Assembly: GCF_018294505.1 (NCBI RefSeq)
Contig: NC_057810.1
Span: 707,621,859 to 707,685,858, forward strand
DNA length: 64,000 bases
Source of the DNA: Triticum aestivum
Lineage: Eukaryota; Streptophyta; Magnoliopsida; Poales; Poaceae
Direction: 5' to 3'
Part shown: positions 33,035 through 44,565 of the stretch, in pieces
Numbering within the stretch: position 1 is the first letter of the stretch
Layout: each line of letters starts with the position of its first letter
Translations under genes and position numbers: made by a program
Notes under the pieces: model-generated
Databases searched by the model: none
What the model was told of the DNA's origin: nothing
What the model saw: the letters and a program-made list of their open reading frames with translations, nothing else

Positions 33035-33604
33035 ACCTCTCTTGTTGTTATGCTATCAGGGAATGCAAAGCAGGAGTCCGTGTTATGATATCTCGTCAAG
33101 TTGTCAAGTCTTTTGAACATGTGTTGGATTTGGTCATTGTACTGAGATATTAATCTTATCGCTGCTGTTTTGTCATGATTATCCTTATATGCACTGTCAT
33201 GGTGAATTACTCGTGCCATTAATGTTAATGGTGACTGCTTACCTATTTGGTTTCCTCTTGAGTTTTGTTTATAGTGCTGTTGGAGTTTACATGTGACTGG
33301 AATGCAAACAGAGCCATTTGTTTGCCCTTGGCAGTACAAATTGTAGGATCCACTTGTTTGTCATTCATAGTACTGATTTTGTTGCTATGTTGTTGGCATG
33401 CATGCAAGGTTGAGCTGAGTAACTCATGCTAACTCCTGCTATATTTGAGAGCTCTTGAAACAGACTGTTAGTTTAAATATGCTTGCTTGGGTTTCAAAAT
33501 GATCCATTCGGCCTTTTGTTTGCAAAATCTCTATATGAAGTAATGTAGGATCCAGTGTGCTATCTGCTGGTGATGTTTTTGTTCTTATAACTTATATGTG
33601 CTAG
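33035..33604. other. 3' flank of the hypothetical gene
   Basis: AT-rich sequence with no coding evidence, probably including the 3' untranslated region. Confidence 0.4.
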
Positions 33605-33822
33605 TACTACCTCTATCGGTGTTTTATGAGTCAGACTTGGGTTTTTAGGTCTTCAATTTGAATAGCGAAATTTGTGTTACATGCTACTAAAATATATCAT
33701 TAGATTCATTGTCAAATGAGGTTTCTTATCATATATTTTTGTGACATATTACATACATTTCATTATTCAAATCCAAGATCCAAAAAACCATGCCCGACTT
33801 ACGTACCCCGATAGAAGGAGTA
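33605..33822. mobile_element. Stowaway-like MITE (about 218 bp)
   Basis: Left end TACTACCTCTATCGGTGTTTTATGAG; right end ACCCCGATAGAAGGAGTA is its inverted counterpart. The inner part contains the inverted words ATTTGAATAGCG and TATTCAAATCC. Confidence 0.75.
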
Positions 33823-34227
33823 CAGTAGTAAGTGCATTTAATACATAAGGAGAAGAAAGGACCAAACTGGATTTCAACAACACATACCAATCTTACAGTC
33901 TGAACATGGTAAAAATATAAGAGAAAATCAATGACATGGAATTTCATTACAAGTTCAAAAGTGATTACTTTCATCTCATCTAACATATAAAGACTGCTAG
34001 AGTACCCGCCTAACCAGGGCACCTGAGAGCGCTAGCGATTCTGGATCGAGCGATCGTTTCACCATCGTACTGTTTTTACCGCTGGCAGTCGTTGGGCCGT
34101 TCGTTCTGGTTGCACATAGCCAATTCCATTAGGAGTCAATGACATGTGGGACTCATTGAGTGTAGGCCCAAGCAATGAAGTGAGTTTGTCTCCTGTTCTG
34201 GGTACGAGAAAACCCGACGTGCGGAGT

Positions 34228-35922
34228 GCGCGGTGAAAACCCTAGCCTCCAATCCCCTTCCTCCCTCGAGCCCCGCGCCTCCACCCACTCGCCTCTTTTC
34301 TCATCCACCGCCTTGCACGTCCTCCTCCCCTTCACTTCTCAAGCCGCGCCGCCAACCATCTGCGCCCCACGACGACGGCGACTTTGCTGCCACCCCGGCG
34401 GCCGCGGGGCGCAGCTGGCCTTCATGGGCCGCATCATCGCCACGCTCGACCGCAGCTACCGCTAGGGCCGCTCCCACGCGCTGCTCGAGTCGCCCGCCGG
34501 CACCGGTAGGTCGCTCTCCCTCCTTTGCGTCGCGCTGGCCTGGCAGCGCCACTGCCCAGCTCGGTACGCCCCAGCCGCCAACCCCCCTCCTCCACGACGA
34601 CGCCTTCATCCCTGGCAACACCCGACAGCAGCCCACTACTGGTACTACTACTTTCCCTCTTCTCTTTCCCCCATCTCTCTCACCGGTTCTTGGATTGAGG
34701 AGGCGCTGCTGCTCGTTCTGGCTTGGTTTGCTCATTCCCATGGGTGTCCCGGTTCTTGATGTTCAGACATCCCGGAGAAGGCGGCGGCTGCCAAGAAGAA
34801 GAATGCGCCGACCATCTACTACATCACGTAAGATCTGCTCTCAAATGAACTGAAATGATGGGGCAATCTTGCGAGCCAGGTTTCTTGGCTGCTTGTCTTG
34901 AATCGATTAGATGAATCCTGATTGATTTCATTTCCCTTCAAAAAATCCTGATTAGTTTCTTGGTTCCATTGTCTATCGGTTGCGGGAGGACGCACTGTCA
35001 GATAACCCAGGTGGTCATGGAGCTGTGCAAGACGATGGCCATCTTGGTAGCTAACATGTTCTCATCTCAGTGCACCTCCTGCCTCTTTTTTTCTCATTCA
35101 GAAAAGGAAATGAATTAATCAACCAATGTTAAGTAGAAGTGGCAAAACTGACGCCAAGCCATGTATTTAATCATCATGTAGTAGTGGGTGTTGAGGGGGG
35201 GGGAGGCTCCAATATTCCGAATTTAAAATGCATGTAGTTTAACCAGTCAGTAATCATGCAATGCAGGCCTCAAGGAAGCACTATTGCATCAATAAGACCG
35301 TATGCATGGCTGAGCCAATTGACGAGGAATTGTGACATACAAGACACATATATTTACTAATCATTTGGGTTCTTCATTGTAAACCATTTAGTGAGACCTT
35401 TTCTCCATCAGCAAGAAGCTTCTAGATGACAAAGTTCAAGGATGCCCAGAATTCAAGTGAGTTTTCCTAGCTTCTTTCACGCGAAAACATATTTAACCTT
35501 GAGCAAATTTCCCCCTTTCCCTACTAATAATGAGAGGAGAAACATGTATTGGCGGGAATGTACAGAAACTGAGTCATCGTCCATCCCTTCGGACCGATGG
35601 CTGCTATGAAGTTCCTGATATTGATATTGAGGATCTTCCTAGGGTCGGAACACAAGTCAAAGGTTTGTCTATCTCTTTGTTTACATAGATTTTCCATGAA
35701 TCCTGAGGCACACACTATGCCACCACTGAATTCTGAAATCTATTCTAATGCCACCTTTCTTTTTAGTTATTTACAGGATGTCCATATTTTGCTGCACAAA
35801 CCATGCATGGCAAAAGCAGCACAATTGATTTTCTGCCCATATAGCAACCTAATTAGTCCAATTGTCAGGAGAGCAATGGACATTGATATCATTGGCTCAA
35901 TTGTTATTCTTGATGAAGCGCA
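34228..35922 (+). pseudogene. FANCJ/BRIP1-like DNA helicase pseudogene, 5' portion only
   Basis: FANCJ-type XPD-family helicases unwind DNA at stalled forks and crosslinks. Exon pieces appear in the right order: 34411-34641 (GAQLAFMGRIIATLDR, then HALLESPAGTGRSLSLL), 34767-34827 (NAPTIYYIT), about 34987-35048 (RTHCQITQVVMEL), 35412-35456 (LLDDKVQGCPEF), 35566-35662 (HPSLRTDGCYEV) and 35777-35922 (FCPYSNLISPIVRRAMD, ILDEA). The last exon ends at a GTAAGC donor inside the DEAH box. Defects are a TAG at 34463, Walker A Lys to Arg (GTGRS), a GG where the third exon's AG acceptor is expected, and a four-base CATG duplication near 35805. No exon after the DEAH box is seen. FANCJ is favoured over RTEL1 by the exon-1 motif. 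Confidence 0.75.
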
Positions 35923-36766
35923 GTAAGCCCCTGAGTCTGCAGACTCATGATTCTTTTTCAGTGTCATTCAATGGTTTCCTTAGTTGCAAGACAACGGCTC
36001 CCTATGTTACCGATCCGGTGTTGCTGTGCGTGAGGACGGACATGGGGAAGGTGCAACAAGGCAGCGCTCAAGTTGCAGTGGAGTGGAGTCGACCATCACT
36101 ACTGACCGCTGCTCGGCGATCCTCGCCCCTCACCCCCCATCTAGGTTGCACATCTTTGGCCTTGCCATCTTCTTCCTCCCAGTTTTTCCTCTTGATTTCA
36201 TAGGTTCTTTGAAAACCTGATTTTGATTTCTTAATTTATGTTTTTCTTAACAAGATGTGGTTAGGAACTAAATCGACAAGCATCGATATTTTTGTTAGGA
36301 AGGTAACACATCTTCCTATACTATATGTTAGTGTGATTCTGTTGCTTTCTAAACCCAATTTATGTTGCTTCATCTCACGGACGAGGGGTCGGCTACAGGA
36401 GCGCTAGGAGCCTAGGAGTGGAACACGATTTCCTCGAATCTAGCCGAGGTGCTCCTCTCTCTTTGCTTTTACTTCCTCCATTCACATTTACTTATATGGC
36501 TCTGTTCTGTTTGTGATGTTCCCTGCTTGGTTTGGCTTCCCTTGATTGATGCTAATTATTCTGTGCATTTTCCTGATGGAAGCTGCATTTTATTTACCTT
36601 TCCGTATTGTGAATGCTTTGTAGATTGACATTATTGAAGCAAAGACCATGTTTAAAGAAATGCTACAGATGGTCACACGTGAGTAGGCGTCCTGATTAGG
36701 AATCACGTAACTAATTAGCCTTGGTACCCCAACCCAATATATTCTGTTAATCAGTTGTTAACATGG
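35923..36766. other. No gene recognised downstream of the helicase pseudogene
   Basis: A GC-rich patch at 36020-36190 has gene-leader composition. A possible short exon at 36624-36674 (IDIIEAKTMFKEMLQMV, TTTGTAG acceptor, GTGAGT donor) is not assigned to a family. Confidence 0.3.
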
Positions 36767-36854
36767 GTAAATCTGCCTCCTAGGAGGATTGTACCAAACC
36801 CCTTCTTTTCAATGCAATGAAACGCAAAAGTCTTTTGCGTTTTCTCAAAAAAAA
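36767..36854 (+). mobile_element. 5'-truncated LINE, 88 bp
   Basis: Flanked by the 12-base TSD TTGTTAACATGG (36755-36766 and 36855-36866). The 3' end reads TCAATGCAATGAAACGCAAA, then TTTGCGTTTTCTC and a poly-A tract, a common grass LINE tail. Confidence 0.85.
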
Positions 36855-36866
36855 TTGTTAACATGG

Positions 36867-37774
36867 ATACACCGAGCCAAATTATTTATGCTAGATCGGT
36901 TTGTGTATTTTCTTATGATAGTTAGATTCAAGCTTTGCCTGTTGTACTTTGGATAAAATGTGATGTTGTCCTGTTGAGATTAAATATCCAAACTACCCAT
37001 GTACAAAACTGTTAACATGGGTATATTTTAGCTCGGACTAAGAACAACTATATGTGGTTAGCACTGGTCTGTATACTCAGTTACAAAATTGTACATATGT
37101 TCCAATAACAGTTTATGAAACTGGAGTTGATGGTATTATACTTTATTTTCTGAACATATGGAACTTTTAATTAAGGAATACATCTGAGGAGTCTTGGCAA
37201 TGGATTTGGCCTGAACAAGTTAAACAGTGAATATTTCTGATCCATAGTGTAGAAACCTCCTTTGTTTGCTTTCCATAGATATTGATCAATGCATACTTAG
37301 AATATTTTGTGAGGTATCCTGATTTGCATCTCACGGGCTGCTAGAGCTGTTCAAGCGGTTGTGTGCGTTCTACTTTCGGTAAATTTGCTATCTATATATT
37401 TTGTACTTCATTTAGTTTGAATAGGTATCATAACAAGGATAGGTTCAGTAACTATTTATTTGCCTTTTTACTTAATGCCCTGGTGCTCACGGTTTAATTG
37501 CTATAGTTGCTGGAGCCGTTGGCCATTATACATAATAGTGTATACATTTATAATGTCGATCCTTGCTCATGGTACACCTTTCTTGGTTTTCTGGTGTCAA
37601 GAATTAGCATATTAACCATGAGAGTAGGCCTTGCATTGACCTCACTATTGACAACAGATCTGACTAAAATCACCAACCTGATCTTAACGGTTATACTATG
37701 GGTTTGCCTTAGTTGACCATCTACTGTTCCTCATGCAATTAAAAAAACTCTTGCAACTATAGTTTTATTGCTAA
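36867..37774. other. No gene recognised
   Basis: AT-rich sequence with short open frames only. None shows recognisable domains. Confidence 0.4.
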
Positions 37775-37957
37775 CTAAAGGGATTCAGTTGACTGTGAGA
37801 GCAGAGCATAAAAGCAAGAGGGGAACTCACTCCTCAACACGGCGACTTGCGCGGGCGTGAGCTTCGTCCCGAACCTGCTGATGGCGTTCTTGTAGCTGTA
37901 GACCAGAGTCGCCTCAGCCTTCTCTTTGCTTGGAAAAGAACCCATCGTAGACTTCAC
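37775..37957 (-). pseudogene. Possible subtilase propeptide (inhibitor I9) fragment
   Basis: The 60-codon minus-strand frame contains [28 protein letters not shown], here cited by position (residues 14-41). It matches the pattern VxSYKxxxxGFxAKLTxxQxxxL of plant subtilisin-like protease propeptides. The invariant GF reads SRF. No signal peptide, catalytic domain or neighbouring exon is visible. It is therefore an isolated fragment, or part of an unresolved gene. Confidence 0.35.
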
Positions 37958-40310
37958 CCAGCCTTCTTGTAGCTGTAGACCATCATGTCATGTAATTACT
38001 TGCAGAACAACTATATTGTTTTATTGAGATTGTAAAGTGGAAACGGTAGAACTCTACAACTTGTCTGTTAGTGTCGTTTGATTATTTACTTTCTCAAGTA
38101 GTCTGGATATAGTGTCATCGAGGTATGAAGTATATGCACAAAGATATGCAAATTTTAAAAATGGCTATGGTATCCCACATTTGTCAAATCCTCATATGTT
38201 GTTGGTTGTTGGTAGTCATGCTTATGTGCATATACACTTTATTAAATATATACATGTCGTACACACCCAGAAAGCTTTTCTGAACAGACTAGGCTTTTAG
38301 TACCCCGTTTTCTTTGCAATGATTTGGGTTTCTTCTTGCTTTCATTTTTGCCTCTCTTCTCTGCTGCAGCTCCGCTGGTTCTTTGTTGTTGCCGCACTTT
38401 GGGTTGACTTGCCATGGAACCATTTGGCTGACGTGTCTCCATCACCATTATTTGCTATGTTTTGGATTTACCCGCTCCCTGACTGCTGCATTTTGCCTCC
38501 TGTAGGCCTCTGCTTTTTTCGTCATCTTCCATCGGTCCAAGCTGCTATTGTTCGCTCCGTCGGCTTGCAGTTGCTTCTGGAGCGTGCTTCAGATTCATTG
38601 TGCCTCCTTCCAATGTAAGTTCTCTTTGCTTCCACTGGCTTTGCATATGCATGTGTGATATTTTAATTTATAGAGTCCAAACGAGAACAAAGGAGAAGTG
38701 TGAAATAGATAGAGTTTGTGCTGAGAAGTTCATGGCCAATTCATGCAGTATTGGCCATGGCTACATGTTTGTTAGTCATTTGGCTGGGTCAATCTTATGT
38801 AGGGATTTTTTTTCGCGAATGAAGGATATGGTAATAAGAAATAGTAAGTGTAGTTCTGGCATATGTACCTGCACATTTCTTAAGAATCAATCGTAGTTGT
38901 TCTTCAATAAAGCATTCATGGAATTTCATTTCCAGTTTTAAGTATTAAAGGAAATGGTGGATTAAAGAAATAAGATTTTGCTTTTGTGGCATGCAAATTT
39001 AAAGAAATAGGTGATAATGTTGAATTACTTCCTTTCATACTTGGATCTCGCTAGATTATTTATGTTCCATTGGATTAAGCATGAGATTATCTTTTGATAG
39101 TTTTTTTGCACTTGCTCGACTAACAAAGCTTGCACCTAGGAGCAGGTCTGGTCCATGCTTTAAGGAGGTTAAGTTTCAGTAGTCCAGAGAGTAATTGCTA
39201 ACATTGTTGAATTTGACCACCATCAGATAAATGTTTGTGCTGAAGTGGTAGCCAAGACAAACGCAGTAATCGAATCAAGAAATTAGATGATAGGACCGAA
39301 GATTGGGGACAAAATAACTCAAACCAACAGACCAACCATGAGGGTTCTATATATACGACAAACGAGTAGTTGACAAAATGAGGTGAGATGACAGGTAAAT
39401 CAGAACTAATGGAGAATAATGCATAAAAATGTAACTTGGGAATAATGAAAGAATGATGAAGATATATTATCTTGGAATCTCAAAGACATTTACAATTGCT
39501 GCATGCAGAAAAGTTCATTTCATAACAGTATGAATAATGTCAAACATTTGTTGCCATCATTAATCAGATAAAAAAATTATACCTCCAGGACGGGATAAAA
39601 CCGGGACAATATCTATGTTGATTCTTCCCCTATTCGCCCTTTTCTGATACCACGTTTTTTCTGAAAATTGTAGAATTGAGTGAATAACTTGTACTGTAAT
39701 ATAAGTATTTAAAGGCTATATGTTTGGAAGAACTAATACACATGTAAAATAACGCAACGGGTTACTTTACGTATTTCAAATTTCATGAGAACATAGGCAA
39801 CACATATTATTCACTGCGATCATATCATCGGCAGATAATCTGGCCAACTGGGAAAAAGATCTCTTACTGAATTAGTTATAAAACAACAAATTAACAACTG
39901 ACTGATTGTAGAACTGAAGCAACAAGCCTCTAATGCAGAAATTCTTAGAAATAGTGTACTGTACATTATTGCCAGTTTTTATATTCAATTGTCATATCTG
40001 AATGTAGTATGCTTAAAATTTTGCATATGCTACCTGATTAGTTAGTGTAGACATGAGAGGCCTGCACTTCTTGTTCCATTTTAGCTCTTGAGAATCACAT
40101 GAGACTGAACTCCTCTTCAATAATAACTTCTCCAACATCCTTTTTTATGAAGGAATACATCATCTTCGAGAAGATATTGTACCATGTTAACTCTTAGATT
40201 CACTCACAACCAGAAGCAACAATCTAGAGCAGAATAATACTCAGTTAAATCAGCTTATCTAACAAAGCCCAATAACAGAACAACTTATGAAGTGACTTGA
40301 AAGGGAACAT
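37958..40310. other. No gene recognised
   Basis: Moderately AT-rich, with gene-like low-copy composition and several plausible splice-site words, for example an acceptor near 38680. No family is recognised in any frame. Confidence 0.35.
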
Positions 40311-41126
40311 TCATGGTGATTTCTCAGTGAGGGACACATTGTGAAGCTGTCCACAATATGTGCGATTGCTATTAGTGCCAAAGGTTATGTTGGTTGATGA
40401 GCTTGAAATTGTGCTCCATAGAAAAGGGTTGGCCCCTGCACTTGCTTCATTTGCTTTAGGCACAGGTTGCGGTGGGGTGTCAGCTTGCTTCCCATAATGT
40501 CTTTTACTGACAGCAGTTCCTTTGGTACCAGTTCTTTCATTCTTGAAAGAAACTAACCTTCTTCTCTTTGGCATAGGTGCTAAGAAAACTTGAGGTTCAT
40601 GATTTGCTCTTGGATCAAACTGAAAATTAATTTCAGTTGAAGAATTAGTAGCATGTATCCTCTGATTACCAACAGGGAAGAACTGCTCCAGTCGAAGAGC
40701 AGACATTATTCATTGTGCCAACAGACTGCCTGGAAAGGAAGAAATCGTATGAAGTACATCAGCACCCATCTTATCACCAGTTGGGGGATTGTTTTTTCTC
40801 TCCTCGTCAACAAAGCTTGCATCAGGCGGTCGGGTCGGAGAGAGAGACTTACCTGGAGCTGTACAATCACACAGGAGAGGGTGGAGGGGCTCATGGCGGC
40901 GGCGAGGCAACAGGAGGAGGGAGGGGCCCGGTGTCGCCGACGAGCATGCCAAGCTCGAGCGCCTCCTCGAGCACTTAGGCGACTGGATTCGAAGAAGGAG
41001 CAGGGCAGAGGAGAGGCGTGGAGTCCTGCGCCTCCGCGTCCGCCTCCGATGGAGCCTAGAGCGCGCTGGCGCGAGCATGCCGAGCTCGAGGGCCTTCTCG
41101 GCCACTTCTGCGGCCAGATTCGACAT
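40311..41126 (-). CDS. Hypothetical two-exon gene
   Basis: On the minus strand exon 1 (41126-40853) begins with ATG in a GC-rich leader-like context (MSNLAAEVAEKALELGML) and ends at a strong CAG/GTAAGT donor. Exon 2 starts at 40735 after TTTCTTCCTTTCCAG. Joining them puts the exon-1 frame into a stop after about six codons. The main downstream open frame is 131 codons from an ATG at 40706 to a TGA at 40311, with a possible nuclear-localisation cluster PKRRRL and a Ser/Thr-rich tail. Exon 1 contains two imperfect copies of a 30-base GCATGCYAAGCTCGAG word (40945 and 41075), and the duplication may have shifted the frame. The product is unknown. It may be a damaged gene. Confidence 0.4.
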
Positions 41127-41240
41127 GAGGAGGGGGGATCAGTGGCTGTGAATCTCGCTGACCGCCGGCTATGGAGGGAGGGAGCTGGTGATGGGAGAAA
41201 TGGGGAATGGGGGAGATGTGACGGGCGGTGGAGAGGATGA

Positions 41241-42314
41241 CTGCTGGTTTTTCAGTACTACTGTATTAGGAAGTGACAAGAGCTTGTCAATTAGTGGGAA
41301 TGGATTCGTAGGCGGTGGGAATGGATTCTGGACGGCTGGACCCAAACAAATTTTCTTTATCTTCTACAAATAAAAAGAATCGATTATTTCTTCCAAACAA
41401 TCCATTATATTTTATCAGACGTGCCTCATTCACCTGTGTGGGTGCGATTTTTCTTTTTTCAGGGCTTGTTACAGTCATGACCATTTGATAACTTTAAAAC
41501 TATATTATATAACTATCTATAAAAATGATAAAAGAAATTATGTAATATGTTTAAGTTCCGTAATTATGTAAGTTATCTTGCGGTCCATGGACGTTAAATT
41601 TTAAGGAATACTTCACTGGAGGTATTTTGTTTGACACTTCTACACAAGTATTTTTTGTTGTGTATCATTAACTTATTTTATGTTGTATCATTATTTCAAA
41701 ACTAACTCTGGCTATTACTTTACAGGATCATATGCCAGATTTCAGAACAAAACTAGCTATCATTTAGTGGACTCGAGATTGAATGGCGATGATATAAAAA
41801 ACTGAGACTTGAAGATGACAGAAACAACACAAATTCCAACGGATTGTATGATTCTGGATAGACCTCTAAGAACATGGAGACAACATAGATCTCACTGTTT
41901 ATTTATTTATCTAAGGACGTTAAATTTGTTACCATATGTGTTTACCCACAACCAAATCAAGTAAATTATGGATTTTCTTTTCAATGTGCACATGGATTCA
42001 GCGGGTCTATGGGTCCACTATTTCATAGTAATCCCTAGGGAGCTGGTGGGCTGTCAAGTTTTTGGCCGATTTCATGTTGAAAAGCTTGACCTCCCTAAAC
42101 CAGTCTACTTCACACTTAGGCTTGAGCAGGGTGGATATATGTTAGTAGTTGAGTTTTACCCCATAAAAGAGGATCTATGCGTTTCATCGGGAGTTCGGGA
42201 CGAACTGCGCTATCAAGCACCATATCTAAGAATGGGATCGCAACAATAAATCATGCAGTTGCTCAAGCCATTGGGTTCATAGAACACAGAGAGCATATGG
42301 CACTTGGGTGTGGT
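41241..42314. other. No gene recognised
   Basis: AT-rich sequence. A 93-codon plus-strand frame at 41968-42249 has no recognised domain and no supporting splice or leader signals. Confidence 0.4.
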
Positions 42315-42470
42315 TAGGTCTCAATCGACTGAGACTTAACCAATTCTCAGTCAAGTGACATAACATTCGAAAAAGAAAAAAAACTATTTTTTTGCACAAA
42401 TCTTCACATAAGATCCCACTAATATAGCATCGACTGAGACTTAGTTAAATCTTAGTCAGACTGAGATTTA
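42315..42470. mobile_element. MITE with about 40-bp terminal inverted repeats
   Basis: TAGGTCTCAATCGACTGAGACTTAACC at the left corresponds to the inverted sequence of the right end, TCTTAGTCAGACTGAGATTTA. The centre is an A-rich loop. This GACTGAGA-type hairpin is common in Triticeae. The superfamily was not decided. Confidence 0.65.
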
Positions 42471-43889
42471 GCAATGCCAATCACTTCTAGGAAGATCAAA
42501 AGGTAAATGTAAAGATCACAAACAAGCTTCTCACATTATCAGACGAAGTGTGTGTTACATCAAACAAAATCCATGATCGATCTACCTTGAACCATCCATG
42601 ATCGCGCTACCTTGGACCCTACTGCTTCAATCACTATCTGTAATCTCAAATAGACTCTTTTGGAAATTCATGATGTTGTGGTTTCGCTTCAGAGCGACTA
42701 ACGTGGCATGTCTTTTATTGCAGAAGAAAGGCATAGGATCCAGACTCAGATTCAAGCTGCGTTGAGGGTTATGCTGGAGACATGGGTGATGGCTACAACA
42801 ACTATGTGCGACCGTAGGCAGCGGCAGAGACAGGCCCCAGGCAGCCCGGGCGGATGCCTGGGGCGTGAGGCTGATTCGCTTCGTATATTGTAGAGAGCAC
42901 TGTAGCTACAGTGCTGGGAGGCTTCCTGGGCCGGCCGGGGGTGTGGTTGAATCCTGGCGTCGCCATTGACCGTAGGCATGCCTGCTTAGACGAGGAAATC
43001 ATGTTCGATACTGCTGGGACATGTACGATGACTCTACCTAATACCACCACCTTCTCGCGTATTGGTCCTTGCTGCGAGCAAGACAATGCATCTCTTGCCT
43101 CTGCTAATATAGCTTACATTTATAAAGCCAATGTATGCCATTATCAAGTGATCTGAATATCTTCTTTTAAGCTACCAAGTACCATGTAATGGAACATAAA
43201 TATCTATTAAGTTAGTTCTATATCAATCTCATATGCATTGTTTGAATACTCGGCTCGCTAAAACTCAAAGTTACTAACAAATGCAAAGTTTTCTGTTATA
43301 AAAGGTTTAGAATCATTACGGTTGATGCTTAAATTTGGACCTTGCACCTTACTTGGGTAACATAGAGCCAAATAGCACATTGTCCAAATACACGTTCAAA
43401 ACACTTCAGGTTTGACATGGTCTCTATCCTTGATCAAACATAAAGTTACTAAAAAAGGCAAATATTTTCAACGCGAACATGATTTCAAATGGGTCTCTGC
43501 GCCATTTGGCGCACCGGGTCATCTAGTAGAAGTTAAAATTCCCTCAATGCCGTTTCAGGACCTTGACCACACAAAGCGCAGACCACGTTGCATGGCCACC
43601 CCCGTTTACCAAACCTATCAGCAGTCCAATTTCTATTTGGCAATAACAGCCATATATAAAACTTGATCTTGTTCTCGGCCCTTGTTTTACAGACATGTGC
43701 CAGGCGAGGCTGAGGAATTCTTAAAATGAACTGACCATCACAAGGGTCTTTTGCCGTGTACTGACCTTTGGTGTTTAGGTTCCATCGGATTTTGTCCCCG
43801 GTTGGAGGCAGCTATTAACCTTCAAAGCAAACTGATGGATTCGCTCTTCTGAGACCATGTGTTGGGAGGCCTTCATTCATCGACCATCG
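42471..43889. other. No gene recognised
   Basis: Mixed-composition sequence. It includes a 20-base perfect palindrome at 42896-42915 and a GC-rich patch at 42820-42960. No coding family is seen. Confidence 0.4.
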
Positions 43890-44565
43890 ACCGGCGTCAT
43901 ACTAACTTTCTAATTCTTTCTCCATGCCAGCAGCACAACCGCCGGCGCCGACTTACAAGGTGCTCTTCCCTAAAGCCATTCGTCCTGCCAAAACCCTGCT
44001 TCTTGGCCATCTCCCTATGTGATTCTAGTGCAAGCTGCAAACAAGCTCTTGTCGACGGTATAACAGGGCATTGGGGTCCCCTTCCATGGCCTGTTAAGAT
44101 CGCCCCCTTCATACCAGAGCCAGTGGAGCTGCAACGCCCGGACCCGGGTATAGCATTTGATATCCTTAATCTCCAGCCCACTTCGTTTCAAAAAATCTCC
44201 AGCCCACCTAGCATTTTAGGTGTACAACATTGCTGCCAATTGACCAGGCATTTGCCGCCATGGGCCTCCTCGTCCCCTCCCCATAGAAAGCTTCTTCTAC
44301 TTTGGTCCATTTTCTTGATGGCCCACTTATCCATGGCAAAACATGTGAATAAAATGTTGCTAGTGCTATGAGGACCGAGTTGATCAACGTGAGTCTCCCA
44401 GTTCTATGTAGTAGATTTCCCCTACAAGGTTTGAGTCTTCCGGCAATCTTGTCTAAAATTGGTTGCACTTCAGCCCTTCTCAGTTTCCTAGTGTTCAGGG
44501 GAAGCCCAAGATACTTGCAAGGCAGAGTGCCCTCGCTGCCCCCAAAATCATGCAAGAATAGATAG
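43890..44565 (-). pseudogene. LINE reverse-transcriptase fragment (C-terminal part)
   Basis: Minus-strand frames contain PCKYLGLPLNTRKL, GRLTLINSVL and LPWISGP, typical of the region after the LINE reverse-transcriptase core. Further 3', in other frames, is sequence like CWVGWRFF and PNRPWKGTPMPC. It is frameshifted and truncated at both ends. Confidence 0.7.

Noticed and set aside
40653..41240. 195-codon plus-strand frame
   Set aside because: Antisense to a spliced minus-strand gene with good splice sites. Arg/Glu-rich shadow composition.
41968..42249. 93-codon plus-strand frame
   Set aside because: No domain, no leader or splice signals, and AT-rich surroundings. Could be chance.
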